A DNA stretch of 64,000 nucleotides from Paenibacillus glacialis (GCF_001637205.1 NZ_LVJH01000024.1:1-64000), one strand, 5' to 3'; positions 1-8,768 are shown, numbered from the stretch's first letter. Numbers and translations are program-made. Notes: a model not told the origin generated them from the letters alone.

Positions 1-201
1 AACATGGAACCCCAAGTACTATTCCGCAATCTTATAGAGAACGGGCATATGCCTCCTTGGCTCGCGAACCACGTTGTGGAAATTCAAACCATGTCTACGG
101 TGGTGCCAGAAAGTCCAAATGACACTGTGAAGCGCTTGCTCGGCAGAGAGCCGCGCACGCTAGACGCCTTTTTGCATGAGTGTGTAGAAAATTTCAGGTA
201 G
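1..201 (+). CDS. C-terminal end of an NmrA-like NAD(P)-binding oxidoreductase (5' cut by window edge)
   Basis: The frame is open from the first base of the window to a TAG at 199-201, so the gene begins outside. The visible 66 residues include a PPWLANHVVEIQ segment followed by a VKRLLGREPRTLDAFLHE segment. That pattern is typical of the extreme C-terminus of NmrA/SDR-type NAD(P)H-binding proteins, where a conserved ‘tGrpPrtfeeF’ motif closes the fold. The catalytic and nucleotide-binding parts are not visible, so the substrate cannot be named. It could also be a fragment, since the region just downstream is decayed. Confidence 0.55.
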   Translation, partial: NMEPQVLFRNLIENGHMPPWLANHVVEIQTMSTVVPESPNDTVKRLLGREPRTLDAFLHECVENFR

Positions 202-206
202 AGGCG

Positions 207-400
207 GAGTCCACCTATTTTGAAATTTGTGCCGTTGGCAGCATTTTGTTCCGATCTCAAGAGGAGCTTGCTACGTGGCAGCTTCTCTTTTCCATTGAAC
301 TGACAGAATATGCTGAAGAAGGGAGGGGATGAACGTGTATAACAAGAAGTATTTTATTCTAATGCCACCTATGCTAATTATTGGGCTGTTATTGAAGTAA
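207..400 (+). other. Two short decayed reading frames (remnant genes)
   Basis: From about 207 an uninterrupted frame without an obvious start ends at a TGA at 330-332. Its residue usage looks protein-like (FEICAVGSILF then ATWQLLFSIELTEYAEE). A 23-codon ATG frame (329-400) overlaps it by four bases as ATGA, with a GGGAGGGG ribosome binding site inside the upstream frame, and encodes a short hydrophobic peptide. The coupling suggests what is left of a two-gene operon. I do not recognise either product. Confidence 0.25.
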
Positions 401-613
401 CGGGCAGTAGAGAGTGTTGATAACTGGCTATTATTAAAGGTCCTTATTCATTTGTGACACGGTTCACAGTAAATTAGTCTGCAACCTCGCTAGCACTTCC
501 ACCGCTCGACCATGAGTGAAATTTGAAGCGATACAATAAAGACGTTTGTTCATATATTTTATAGAAATTACTACATAAAATATGGATCTTCATTTTATTG
601 AAAAAAGGAATAC

Positions 614-898
614 TTGTTAGCGTATTCCTTTAAATATTATTTAGCTGTTCGACTACTTCTTCAAATTTCCGTACTAAGACACTTTGATCGGTTTGCTGAG
701 CGAGTGAATATTGTGGATGAAAAGGGTGAGTATTTTCATTTCACGGTCTATGCATTTCGACATCGTTTTGGAATCAATCTAACAAAGAATGGGTTAAACA
801 TGGTACAAGTACACCAGTTGTTAGCCAATGTCACTTCAGAAATGACCATGACCTATGCTAAAATTACACATAAATTGAAGCTTGAAAATAATCATTGA
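614..898 (+). pseudogene. C-terminal remnant of a tyrosine recombinase/integrase
   Basis: The last 60 or so codons match the C-terminal catalytic box of phage-type tyrosine recombinases: a YAFRHRFGINL segment (normally HxLRHxFat.l) followed by LANVTSEMTMTYAKI (normally LGHssi.tT..YaH). The box-II His and the LGH His are replaced (Tyr and Asn), and only about 94 codons remain with a TTG as the only possible start. The enzyme is therefore dead. It probably marks an old integration event next to the accessory material that follows. Confidence 0.6.
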
Positions 899-1100
899 AA
901 CGTGCTTTTTTGTATAAAGTAGTGAGTTCACATCAAAAAAATAGCCAATTTTCTAAAGTGGCTAATTCTTTGTGTGTGATATGATTGAAAGGGAATCGGG
1001 AATGGGATCATTTTCTTGTCAATTATCGGATCAACTTCTTGTCATCTACGATGTATAATTTGGGTATAATATACAATTGGTAATTGGGGAGTTAGACTAA

Positions 1101-1733
1101 ATGAATAATGAATATAAGGAAAGAATGGATAACGTAATTAAATACATAGAGGACAATAGTAATCAGAAACTCACTCTCGATATATTGGCCGGCGTTTCAA
1201 ATTTCTCGAAATATCATTTCACAAGAATATTTACATCTATAATCGGGGTCACCCCGGTCGCATTTGTAAATCAAGAGCGATTACAAAAAGCTGTTTATCT
1301 GTTGGGTGAAACCAACAAGCCCATTGTAGAAATATCGAATCAATGCGGTTTCGAATCGGTGTCAACCTTCAATGCGCTCTTCAAGAGACACTACGGCACA
1401 ACTCCAAGTGACGTTAGATATAGCGGAAGGAAGAATAGCAATTTTTCATTAGAATATAGCAATAAGCAAGAAGAGTTAGCTCCTCTTGAGGATTACAATA
1501 GAAATAGGAATAATCAGCTCTTAATAAGAGCGTGGGACAACATGATAACAATCAAAGAGCTTCCAGATTATGAAGTGGCGTACCAAAGCGTATTCAGCCT
1601 ATGGTTGCCGAGTAGTGAGTATGATGCCGACGATAGACCATGCCTTGAATTCTGTATGAATGATCCTGCGAAGGATAAGGAAGGGAAATGTAAAGTCGAT
1701 TTATACATACCGATCAAAAAAAGATATAGATAA
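1101..1733 (+). CDS. AraC-family transcriptional regulator with an internally shortened GyrI-like domain
   Basis: Residues about 8-105 form the double helix-turn-helix AraC DNA-binding domain (LTLDILAGVSNFSKYHFTRIF and EISNQCGFESVSTFNALFKRHYGTTPSDVR regions). The C-terminus should be a GyrI-like small-molecule-binding domain. It starts normally (IKELPDYEVAYQ) but jumps directly to the final strand region (FSLWLPSSEYDADDRPCLEF ending in VDLYIPIKK). Roughly 80-100 residues of the usual domain are missing in frame. The protein may still bind DNA but probably cannot sense its ligand normally. It lies just upstream of the APH-GNAT gene, with which it may be co-transcribed. Confidence 0.8.
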   Translation: MNNEYKERMDNVIKYIEDNSNQKLTLDILAGVSNFSKYHFTRIFTSIIGVTPVAFVNQERLQKAVYLLGETNKPIVEISNQCGFESVSTFNALFKRHYGTTPSDVRYSGRKNSNFSLEYSNKQEELAPLEDYNRNRNNQLLIRAWDNMITIKELPDYEVAYQSVFSLWLPSSEYDADDRPCLEFCMNDPAKDKEGKCKVDLYIPIKKRYR

Positions 1734-1737
1734 TCGT

Positions 1738-3225
1738 ATGGAAGGAAGATTCTTATTGGTAACCTCTATAGGTATCGTGGATTGGGTAGAAAAAAATGAA
1801 AAGATGGATGAATTATTAAATCAAGAGAACACCTTAACCACGCATCCAATGGATCATGGGTTTGAAGCTGAAGTTATGAAGATAAGTTCAGATCTTGAGA
1901 GTTTTGTATTGAAAGTATGGAATAAGAGTTCCGAACCTGATGTTAGTTTTCAATTTTATTTATTGAATGTCCTTTTTGAACGAGGATTATCAGTCTCTAA
2001 GCCTGTGGGCTGGGGGTTAAATCCAAACGGGGAAAAGGTGTTGTTAACTACCTTTGACGGGACGCCCGTTAATAAATTGAAAGAAAAGAAAATGATAGAT
2101 ATTGCGAACATATTATCAAAAATTCATCAAATCAACGTAGAAGAGATAGGAAATATACATCTTCCCAAGTACGATTTCATTGATTACTTTTTTCCTGGAG
2201 TAAAGGAACACAATGACTTAAATAGTGCATTAATTTCTCTGGTTCAAATCATTCAAATAAAGCGAGATCACATCATTCATGGTGATTTTCATTTGGGAAA
2301 CATTGTAGAGGGAAATGATCGATATACCGTAATAGATTGGACGAACGGACAATTAGGGGATTCCAGATATGATTTTGCATGGTCGCTTACACTACAAAAA
2401 ATATACATTTCGTATGGACATGCACATGTGTTTCGTTCCGCTTATCTATTGGAAAATGATATTCAGCAGAAAGAACTTGAAGTTTTTGAAGCGTTGGCTT
2501 GTCTCAGGTGGATATTGCTTAATAGAAACGGTGGTGTACCCAAACGACCTAATACAATAGAGAGGGTAAAAGGTTTAATAACAAACAATCCATTCTTAAA
2601 AGAGTTGGAGTTTTGGGATATTTCGATAAAAAAGAAAATATGGGGCGGTGACGGAATGAACTTAGAAGCCATATTTGAGCAGTTTCCTATCCTGATGTCG
2701 GATGATTTGGTATTGAAGAAGATGGAAGATCATCATCTTGATGAAGTTTATCAGATTTATAGCAATGACACTGTATTTGAATACTGCGGCATTATACCCA
2801 AACACAATAGAGACACTGTAAAGAATATGATAGGGCATTTTGAGAGAGACTATAATAAAAGGTCCAGGGTCAAGTGGGGGATCTTCTCCAATAGTGAAAG
2901 TGATATATTGCTTGGTATTATCGAAGTGCTCGATTTCAATCTCAAGGTAAACATGGTCTCAATTGGCTACTTTTTGGCAGAAGCGCATTGGGGAAGAGGA
3001 ATTGCTACTGAAGCGGTTAGTATGTTATTGGATTTCTTGTTTACGGATGTCAACGTTAATAGAATACAGGCTGAAGTCATGCCAGCAAATGAGCCTTCAA
3101 AGAAGGTGTTATTGAAGAACGGCTTCGTCAAAGAGGGCACACTAAGACAAGCAACAATATGGTCAGGCAAGGGCGTCATCGATCTGGAAATATACAGTTT
3201 TTTAAAAGAAGACTATGTAAAATGA
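1738..3225 (+). CDS. Fused phosphotransferase (APH/choline-kinase fold) and GNAT acetyltransferase
   Basis: The N-terminal half is an APH-type kinase-like domain: the catalytic loop HGDFHLGNIV and the metal-binding IDWTNGQLGDSRYDFAWS are both present at about one third of the protein. From the MNLEAIFEQFPIL segment onward (base about 2656) it is a complete RimJ/RimL-type GNAT domain, with the acetyl-CoA loop WGRGIATEAV and the closing NGFVKEGTLRQA. Each half looks like a complete stand-alone protein, so this appears to be a gene fusion through loss of the kinase stop codon. ATG 1738 is just after the AraC stop; ATG 1804 (MDELLNQE) is an equally plausible start and better fits kinase relatives. 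Substrates are unknown. The order is opposite to the AAC(6')-APH(2'') resistance enzyme, so resistance should not be assumed. Confidence 0.75.
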   Translation: MEGRFLLVTSIGIVDWVEKNEKMDELLNQENTLTTHPMDHGFEAEVMKISSDLESFVLKVWNKSSEPDVSFQFYLLNVLFERGLSVSKPVGWGLNPNGEKVLLTTFDGTPVNKLKEKKMIDIANILSKIHQINVEEIGNIHLPKYDFIDYFFPGVKEHNDLNSALISLVQIIQIKRDHIIHGDFHLGNIVEGNDRYTVIDWTNGQLGDSRYDFAWSLTLQKIYISYGHAHVFRSAYLLENDIQQKELEVFEALACLRWILLNRNGGVPKRPNTIERVKGLITNNPFLKELEFWDISIKKKIWGGDGMNLEAIFEQFPILMSDDLVLKKMEDHHLDEVYQIYSNDTVFEYCGIIPKHNRDTVKNMIGHFERDYNKRSRVKWGIFSNSESDILLGIIEVLDFNLKVNMVSIGYFLAEAHWGRGIATEAVSMLLDFLFTDVNVNRIQAEVMPANEPSKKVLLKNGFVKEGTLRQATIWSGKGVIDLEIYSFLKEDYVK

Positions 3226-3312
3226 TCGATTAAACTGCCTCGACGTTATCAAATTGGTGAATACTCGTTAAGGCCATTTTGGAAAATAGTAATTAGTAAA
3301 AAAACTATTTTC

Positions 3313-3348
3313 ATCTGAAAATGCTGAACAGGAGTCAGCTTTTCAGAT
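3313..3348. terminator. Hairpin between convergent genes
   Basis: A 15-bp stem (ATCTGAAAATGCTGA pairing with TCAGCTTTTCAGAT, one bulge) with a 7-base loop lies between the convergent APH-GNAT gene and the symporter gene. T and A runs flank it, so it could terminate both strands. Confidence 0.6.
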
Positions 3349-3441
3349 GAATTCATAGTCATCATTATTGATAACGGAAACGGTAATGTGGCAATAAGTA
3401 AATTTCCTGCAGTCACTCTATTTTTTGAAGTAGATATTCCT

Positions 3442-4905
3442 TTACCTCATAGATCTACGAACCGTGAGCTTTCTAACCGTGAGACTTACCGTAATCATAA
3501 CCAAAGTATTGATCGACAGTGCAATGATTCCAACATTCAAATCTTTCGCTGCCTGAGGTAAGGACGGAAACAAGGTCCCTATGGTTGAATGACTGAGCGT
3601 AATATAGGCTACGATGGCAAGTCCGCAGATGATACCGGCGATTGCACCATATTTATGGATCACATTGTTCTTGGTGAGACTAAAGAGAAGAGATGGAAAT
3701 AGCTGTGTGATTAGGCTATATCCCATGAGAATTAATGCAGACAGCGTTTCGCCGCCTTTTAATGTAAAGTAGACTGCTATAAGTGCAATAACAGGAACGA
3801 GGGACTTTGCTATTCGTACGACGTTCTGATCGGATACAGCGGGTACAAATTCTTTATAGACGTTTTTGGCAAGCAGTGTTGCAACACTCATTAAAAGCAT
3901 GGATCCAGGTACTAATGCGGTCAGCACTCCAGCTCCACCGATTATGCCTATAAACCATGGATCAAAGGTCTCGATAGAAAGACGCAGCAAGGAGAGATCT
4001 GCATCTGCACCTTCCAGTCCAGGCACCTTCAATATGGCTGTAAATCCTACAAAAAATACAAACAATAACATGAGTGTATATAGCGGGCTGATAATGGCAT
4101 TTTTTCGAAATACTTTCCCACTGCGCGCCGAATAGACTGCACTGAATACTTGGGGCCACATGTAAAAACCACATACGAGTAATATTACCGTCGAGATAAA
4201 CCACGAAACACTAAGCCCCTGTTCAGGAAGCTTCAGAAACCCAGGCTTAGCTGCATTAATGGCTTCAAACATGGGTTGCAAACCACCAAAGTAATGAATC
4301 GGGAAATAAATACCTAAGAACGCAATGATGACGATCATCAGGATATCTTTAATGACTGCTATCCAAGCTGAGCCGTGTATTCCAGAGAGCATAACATAGA
4401 TGGTAAGGCTAATGGCTCCCATCCACACCGCGGTAGATATGGATATTGCGCCATAAGATGCTTCGGAAACAATAATCCCTAACCCTTTAAGCTGCACGAC
4501 AATGACAGGAATCATTGACACTACACCGACAAGCGCTGCCAGTATTCCAAGAAATGGGCTCTTATATTTACTTACAAAGAAATCAGATTGAGACATTAGA
4601 TTATTTTTCTTGGCATATGCCCATATTTCCGGAAGTAACCAATATGACACTACATAAGACAAAGTAATGTAAATAAGGACGTATAAAGCGGGTGCACCCT
4701 TGCCATAAGCCCAACCACTGCCGCCAAGAAAGGAAAAGGTCGTATAAATTTCTCCAGCCATTAACAGAAAGACGAAGATAGCACCGAAACCACGACCGCC
4801 AACTGTCCATTGTTCCAAATTCATGTCTTTTCCTTTCGTAGATCGAATCCCTAACCAAATAGACAACAGTAAAAATCCTAAAATAATGAGGAGGGCAATG
4901 TTCAT
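3442..4905 (-). CDS. Sodium:solute symporter (SSS family, YhjB-like)
   Basis: The 487-residue protein has about 13 predicted hydrophobic segments, the normal length and topology for the SSS family. Family features include the N-terminal WTVGGRGFG segment, the YTTFSFLGGSGWAYGKGAPALY stretch in the first helices and the GSAWIAVIKDILM region. It should import a small solute with Na+ across the cytoplasmic membrane. A monocarboxylate or amino-acid-like substrate is possible but not shown. Its start overlaps the stop of the upstream DUF3311 gene by four bases, as in the yhjC-yhjB pair of Bacillus subtilis. The two proteins probably act together. Confidence 0.88.
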   Translation of the reverse strand: MNIALLIILGFLLLSIWLGIRSTKGKDMNLEQWTVGGRGFGAIFVFLLMAGEIYTTFSFLGGSGWAYGKGAPALYVLIYITLSYVVSYWLLPEIWAYAKKNNLMSQSDFFVSKYKSPFLGILAALVGVVSMIPVIVVQLKGLGIIVSEASYGAISISTAVWMGAISLTIYVMLSGIHGSAWIAVIKDILMIVIIAFLGIYFPIHYFGGLQPMFEAINAAKPGFLKLPEQGLSVSWFISTVILLVCGFYMWPQVFSAVYSARSGKVFRKNAIISPLYTLMLLFVFFVGFTAILKVPGLEGADADLSLLRLSIETFDPWFIGIIGGAGVLTALVPGSMLLMSVATLLAKNVYKEFVPAVSDQNVVRIAKSLVPVIALIAVYFTLKGGETLSALILMGYSLITQLFPSLLFSLTKNNVIHKYGAIAGIICGLAIVAYITLSHSTIGTLFPSLPQAAKDLNVGIIALSINTLVMITVSLTVRKLTVRRSMR

Positions 4906-5102
4906 TCCGGGTCACCTTCTCGATTGCGGGGGTCCAACTTATACATGATACCCAAGATAACGGACGTAAGGACCACCCACATCGCCATCCAGAACATATA
5001 AAAGGGCATTCCTAGTACATAAGGTTCGATTCGGTTAACAAAAGGAAGAAGCCCTAATATACCTATGAAAGGAACTAGAGAAAGGATATAAACAATCTTC
5101 AC
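4902..5102 (-). CDS. DUF3311 small membrane protein (YhjC-like)
   Basis: A 66-residue protein with two hydrophobic segments (residues about 4-22 and 36-54) and a PFxNRIEP motif followed by GMPFYMFWMAMWV, diagnostic of DUF3311. The family sits immediately upstream of SSS symporters and is thought to be an accessory subunit. Here the stop overlaps the symporter start (ATGA), so the pair is translationally coupled. The AGGTTTTTGTGT leader gives only a moderate ribosome binding site. Confidence 0.85.
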   Translation of the reverse strand: MKIVYILSLVPFIGILGLLPFVNRIEPYVLGMPFYMFWMAMWVVLTSVILGIMYKLDPRNREGDPE

Positions 5103-5345
5103 ACAAAAACCTCCGGTCTAATTAAAAAAGTCATTCATTGCGACAGCACCTTCTTTTCGAAGGTGAATTAAGCGTCAATATATATTACCTTACACTATTT
5201 TCTTATAAAATATAAATTTTCGGTAGCATATTTTAACTTTAGCTTCGGTTTTCGATATTTGATTTACTCATACATCAAGAAGGAAATTCCAGCTTGGATG
5301 TGGAATGAAGTCCATGGAGGAATAGTTCTCTAACTGAACATCAGG

Positions 5346-6470
5346 ATGGGCTGGGATAAAGGAATGCAAAAGTATGTTTTATCTGCTGGAGAAATTGTAC
5401 GGTTGAAACAATATATTGAACGCAAGCACTTGGGTCTTGAGCCGAAGCAACGGGCATCCATATTAGCCGATGCGGTTCATCGTATTATTGAGGGTCGTCT
5501 TCCTTCTTTTCCAGATGAGGTAAAGAAGGAAGTATGTCATGAACTTCTGAAGAAGCATAGAGACTCTCTAGTCATTCATGCCGATGATGTGCTTCAACAT
5601 TGTATGTCTTTGGATTTGAGTGAAGAGGATATCTTAGCGCCCTTAGCCGTATGGACATGCAACAAATCGGCACTTCCCCTACAGGAAGAAGTGGTGCGAG
5701 ATATCCTTCATCGGTGGTCGCAGCAAGTGGTGCCTACAATCTCACTTCAAGCTTTGGAGCGGGAATGGGATCAACCTGATTTGAGTGTCTGTGATGAGAT
5801 TGCAGTTGCTAGTGAGCCCTTCGTTCCATACTGGAACAAAGCATGGTTTACTCGAAGGGAATCTATTGCAATAGCGTGTTTCTTTGCAGTTGGACTCATG
5901 TTTATATTGGTCTTTTCACTAGATCAACAATCATCTGCACCCGCAATAAATACCGCTATAATGAATGTACAGGAACACAGAATTCATGATAACTTGGAAT
6001 CGCAAGCAGTCGCAGGAATCCCTACGGAACTCAAATATGTTTCTATAGATAAGAAGCGTTTGCAGCAATATTTACGTGCTAAGAACTCCATTTTAGCCGA
6101 GGAACCGTATTTGTCTGAGATTGTGGAAGCTGGAAAGAAATACGATGTTCACCCTCTATTGCTGTTTGCCATCACTGGACAAGAGCAAGGCTTCGTTTCA
6201 AAAGCTCATACACAGGTAGAAGAAATAGCGAATAATCCGTTTAACGTATTTGGCAGTTGGGAGAGCTACAATACTACGATTGCACGTTCAGCTTCCATTG
6301 CAGCCAAGACGGTAGCTAATATTAGCAGTAAGCGACCAGGGGGAAGTCACCCGATCCAATGGTTAAACCGAACCTATGCGGAGGATCCGAATTGGTGGAA
6401 GGGAGTCACTTGGTTCTTCGATGAGTTGAAGCGAGAGGTTAAGGATGAATCTTTTGAGTGGCCAAAGTAG
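5346..6470 (+). CDS. Single-pass membrane protein with an extracellular lysozyme-like/glucosaminidase-type domain
   Basis: Residues 1-170 form a soluble, charged, probably cytoplasmic region. One hydrophobic helix follows (about 175-195, IAIACFFAVGLMFILVF). The outer part from about residue 245 reads YLSEIVEAGKKYDVHPLLLFAITGQEQGF, then NNPFNVFGSW and ends with WLNRTYAEDPNWWKGVTWFFDEL. This is the pattern of lysozyme-like or endo-beta-N-acetylglucosaminidase domains, where the Glu of GQEQ would be catalytic. It would cut peptidoglycan at the cell surface. It precedes the toxin locus and could help a secreted machine cross the wall, but that is inference; a role in wall turnover or sporulation is just as possible. 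An alternative start is ATG 5364. Confidence 0.6.
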   Translation: MGWDKGMQKYVLSAGEIVRLKQYIERKHLGLEPKQRASILADAVHRIIEGRLPSFPDEVKKEVCHELLKKHRDSLVIHADDVLQHCMSLDLSEEDILAPLAVWTCNKSALPLQEEVVRDILHRWSQQVVPTISLQALEREWDQPDLSVCDEIAVASEPFVPYWNKAWFTRRESIAIACFFAVGLMFILVFSLDQQSSAPAINTAIMNVQEHRIHDNLESQAVAGIPTELKYVSIDKKRLQQYLRAKNSILAEEPYLSEIVEAGKKYDVHPLLLFAITGQEQGFVSKAHTQVEEIANNPFNVFGSWESYNTTIARSASIAAKTVANISSKRPGGSHPIQWLNRTYAEDPNWWKGVTWFFDELKREVKDESFEWPK

Positions 6471-6520
6471 GGTTATTTCGAGGAATAACTCATTTGGATG
6501 GGATCACATAACCTGAAAAG

Positions 6521-6568
6521 CGTATTTATAACACCTCCTATTTGTAGTGTTTTAAATACGTTTTTTTT
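6521..6568 (+). terminator. Rho-independent terminator
   Basis: CGTATTTATAACAC (6521-6534) pairs with GTGTTTTAAATACG (6547-6560) with one mismatch and is followed by eight T. It ends transcription of the lysozyme-like gene. Confidence 0.85.
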
Positions 6569-6571
6569 GCC

Positions 6572-6710
6572 TTACTTACACTTGCAGTATCGTCATCGAT
6601 GGGAAAACGGTGGTAGTTTTAGGAATAATCCTGCATTAGAAAAACAGTACAACAATTTCAGGTCAAAGTACTGGAGACGGAGAGCCAAACAACTTAAAGG
6701 GAAAGAGTAA
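6572..6710 (+). pseudogene. C-terminal scrap of a polymorphic toxin tip (putative)
   Basis: After the terminator a basic, start-less reading frame runs to the TAA at 6708-6710. It contains LQYRHRWENGGSFRNN, then YNNFRSKYWRRRAKQLKGKE. A short, very basic C-terminal tail placed 30 bases upstream of a SUKH immunity gene is how nuclease toxin tips end. The rest of the toxin is missing, so the family is not identifiable. The assignment rests mainly on context. Confidence 0.35.
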
Positions 6711-6740
6711 GCTAATTTGTTTTTTCAGGAGGGGTAGAAA

Positions 6741-7186
6741 TTGGAACGTGACGAATTGATTGCTTTTATTCAAGAACACTCTGACGATACTGATTTTACT
6801 GGTGGAATCTCCGATGAGAACATCGAAAAAATTGAAAGTGAACTAAAGGTTGAGTTTCCGCAAAGCTACAACTGGTTTCTGAAAAACTATGGTTCGGGTG
6901 GATTGTTTGGTGTAGATACACTAGGTTGTGGGAAATCATCAATTCCTTCTGTAGTATCAATACTGAAAGACTTCGTAATCTCGGACTACCACCTGAATAC
7001 ATTGTCATTGAAAATTGTGAAGAATTTTTTTATTGTCTTGATACAAGGAATTTATTGGATGGTGAATGTCCAATTATTTCATGGGATAGAGTGGCAGGAT
7101 TCAGTGGGAAACGAGCAGACAACTTTTATGATTTCTTATCCGATAGACTCAGTGAAGCTAAAGAGAACTGGGATGAAGACTTTTAA
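6741..7186 (+). pseudogene. SUKH (SMI1/KNR4) immunity protein, frameshifted
   Basis: A TTG start behind AGGAGGGG opens a frame with SISDENIEKIE-type helix, FPQSYNWFLKNYGSGGLFGVDTLG and other hallmarks of SMI1/KNR4 (SUKH) domains. The frame is lost near 6945-6960. The natural continuation, NTERLRNLGLPPEYIVIEN through CLDTRNLLDGECPIISWDRV to SEAKENWDEDF, is in another frame and ends at 7186. Together the two pieces make a normal-length SUKH protein. SUKH proteins usually neutralise nuclease toxins of polymorphic systems. This one is an orphan after loss of its toxin. Confidence 0.8.
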
Positions 7187-7206
7187 GGGGTTAGTAGGTG
7201 GGGGCT

Positions 7207-7250
7207 ACCCAGTGCCGAATGAATCCATCATTCAACCAATAACACACTGA
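7207..7250 (+). repeat. Cassette-flanking repeat, partial copy E
   Basis: The block CTACCCAGTGCCGAATGAAT followed by ATAACACAC matches the start of the larger repeats at 8530, 9922, 13255 and 17170. Only the end distal to the hairpin remains. It follows the SUKH remnant just as the complete copies follow other immunity genes. Confidence 0.7.
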
Positions 7251-7383
7251 ACCATGATGAAGAACAAAACGCCGTACATAGCGGCGGCTACGCTAACAGA
7301 ACGCCAAGCAAGCTGATATAATGGATGGTAATTGTAAAACAGTGACCACCTTCTTTATTCCCCAGTTTAAGATCACAACTTAG

Positions 7384-7836
7384 GGGACGGGTTATACCGG
7401 TGGAAGAAGTCAAAATGAATTAGATGAATTAGATGACTTAGCAAGAGATCCTTCTCATGCTTTAGAATCGAAGAGCAAGGTATTAAGGAACGAGAAATAG
7501 GGTTGGATTTAGAAAATAAAGGGAAATTAGAAGAAATAACGAGAGATCCTAATACAGATAAAGGTGCAGAATTTATCGATGGAACAACAGGCATAAAGTG
7601 GGATATAAAAAGTTTTGAGTCTTACCCTCATGGTCCTCCTAAAAAAGGAGCATTTACAGTTAAAAAAGAAAGAAAAAATCTCAGAGGAATTTGATCGTGG
7701 TCATAATGTAATTATTGATAAGAGAGAGCTAATTCCGGAACATGTTAATCTGCTAAAAGAGGCGATTAAAGAGGCAGGAATTTCGGATCAGATTATATGG
7801 TACCCAGAATGGGAGAGAACCAATGACAGCATATAA
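7384..7836 (+). pseudogene. Orphan CdiA-CT-like toxin tip, twice frameshifted
   Basis: The segment begins with GGGGACGGGT, the same bases that encode the KGTG junction of the full spike-toxins (the Lys codon AAG is TAG here). It continues as TGGRSQNELDELDDLARDPSH. The frame shifts near 7465 into RIEEQGIKEREIGLDLENKG and on to a TTGIKWDIKSFESYPHG motif. It shifts again in an A-rich run near 7665 into SEEFDRGHNVIIDKREL and ends IIWYPEWERTNDSI. The (I/V)KWD(I/V)KS motif is typical of CDI-type C-terminal RNase/nuclease tips. The tip overlaps its immunity gene by 14 bases. It has no spike of its own. Confidence 0.7.
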
Positions 7837-8449
7837 TAAAGAAGAAATTATTCATCAATTGGAATCGCATCAACTTTGGATAGACACACTTGGAAAAGAA
7901 GGAAATAAATTAGGTTTTGATGAAGTTGACTTTTGTAATATAGACATAGACTTAATAAAGTATCCATTAGATCAAGCTTATTTGACTGCATGTACATTTG
8001 ACGGTATGAACTTATATGGAAAGGATATGCATTCATCATTAATATGTTCCTCAACATTTATAACTACAAATTTAGAAAATGCTGATTTTTATAAAGCGGA
8101 TGTATCGTATGTAGATTTTACTAATGCAAATGTTAAGAATGCAAGATATGCTAAAAGTGATTGTTCTGAAGCGATTTTTATCAAGGCGGATCTAACGAAT
8201 GCAAAATTAATATCTTGTTCCTTATATCTTACGGATTTCCGTGAAGCAACATTGAAAAATGTAGATGTTAGTTCTTCATCATTTAAAGGAGTTCTACTAA
8301 AAGGAGCAAAATTATCAGGTATTAAAGGATTAGAGGATGCTTTTATTAAAAGTATTAATATTGGTACACCAGAAATCCCGATCCTAATTGAAGGTGAAGA
8401 AGCTGTACAGTGGATAATAAACAACTGCTCAACAGATGAACAAATATAA
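7823..8449 (+). CDS. Pentapeptide-repeat protein, probable immunity to the adjacent toxin tip
   Basis: Residues about 65-165 carry A(D/N)Lxx-type pentapeptide repeats (NLENADFYKADVSYVDFTNANVKN and on through ADLTNAKLISCSLYLTDFREATL), predicted to fold as a right-handed quadrilateral beta-helix. A short charged N-terminal domain and a unique C-terminal tail flank them. The gene starts inside the last codons of the toxin remnant (ATG 7823; stop of toxin 7836), the coupling expected for a toxin/immunity pair. It is intact while its toxin is broken, so it may persist as protection against kin. The function is inferred from position only. Confidence 0.75.
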   Translation: MTAYNKEEIIHQLESHQLWIDTLGKEGNKLGFDEVDFCNIDIDLIKYPLDQAYLTACTFDGMNLYGKDMHSSLICSSTFITTNLENADFYKADVSYVDFTNANVKNARYAKSDCSEAIFIKADLTNAKLISCSLYLTDFREATLKNVDVSSSSFKGVLLKGAKLSGIKGLEDAFIKSINIGTPEIPILIEGEEAVQWIINNCSTDEQI

Positions 8450-8529
8450 AATGAATAGATTACCTGTGAGCTAGCCATCTGTTTTGAGTTTTTTCACTCA
8501 GCTTTGGCATGGTGACGTGACTATGGAAT

Positions 8530-8768
8530 AGATCCCACCCAGTGCCGAATGAACCCTTCATTCATTCATTTAATAAATAACACACGTAACCCATGTAATA
8601 CCGCACAAACATTTCATTATTTACATGTACGTACACAAAATGAATAGTATAGCCTAAATAACGTAATGTCGTTAAGTCAAACAGGTCGAATATGGTCAGA
8701 TACCACCATGATTGACCTGTTTTTGTTATGTTCGTTTTTTACAGTTTTTTTAAATAAACGCAACTGTA
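8530..8768 (+). repeat. Cassette-flanking repeat, copy A, with hairpin
   Basis: It starts ATCCCACCCAGTGCCGAATG and ends near AACGCAACTGTA. Near its distal end AACAGGTCGAATATGGTCAG pairs across an 8-base loop with CCATGATTGACCTGTT, an 18-bp stem with few mismatches followed by T-rich sequence. It probably terminates the immunity transcript. The same 190-245 bp unit recurs as copies B, C and D, with a partial copy E. Confidence 0.8.

Noticed and set aside
614..898. Tyrosine recombinase as the integrase of the attC-like array
   Set aside because: It is 60 kb away, truncated, and lacks key catalytic residues. Nothing ties it to the elements at 60-62 kb.
6498..6574. Start of a 70-codon frame at ATG 6498
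   Set aside because: Its first 25 codons lie across the terminator hairpin and T-run at 6521-6568. Only the later part, from about 6572, looks like protein.
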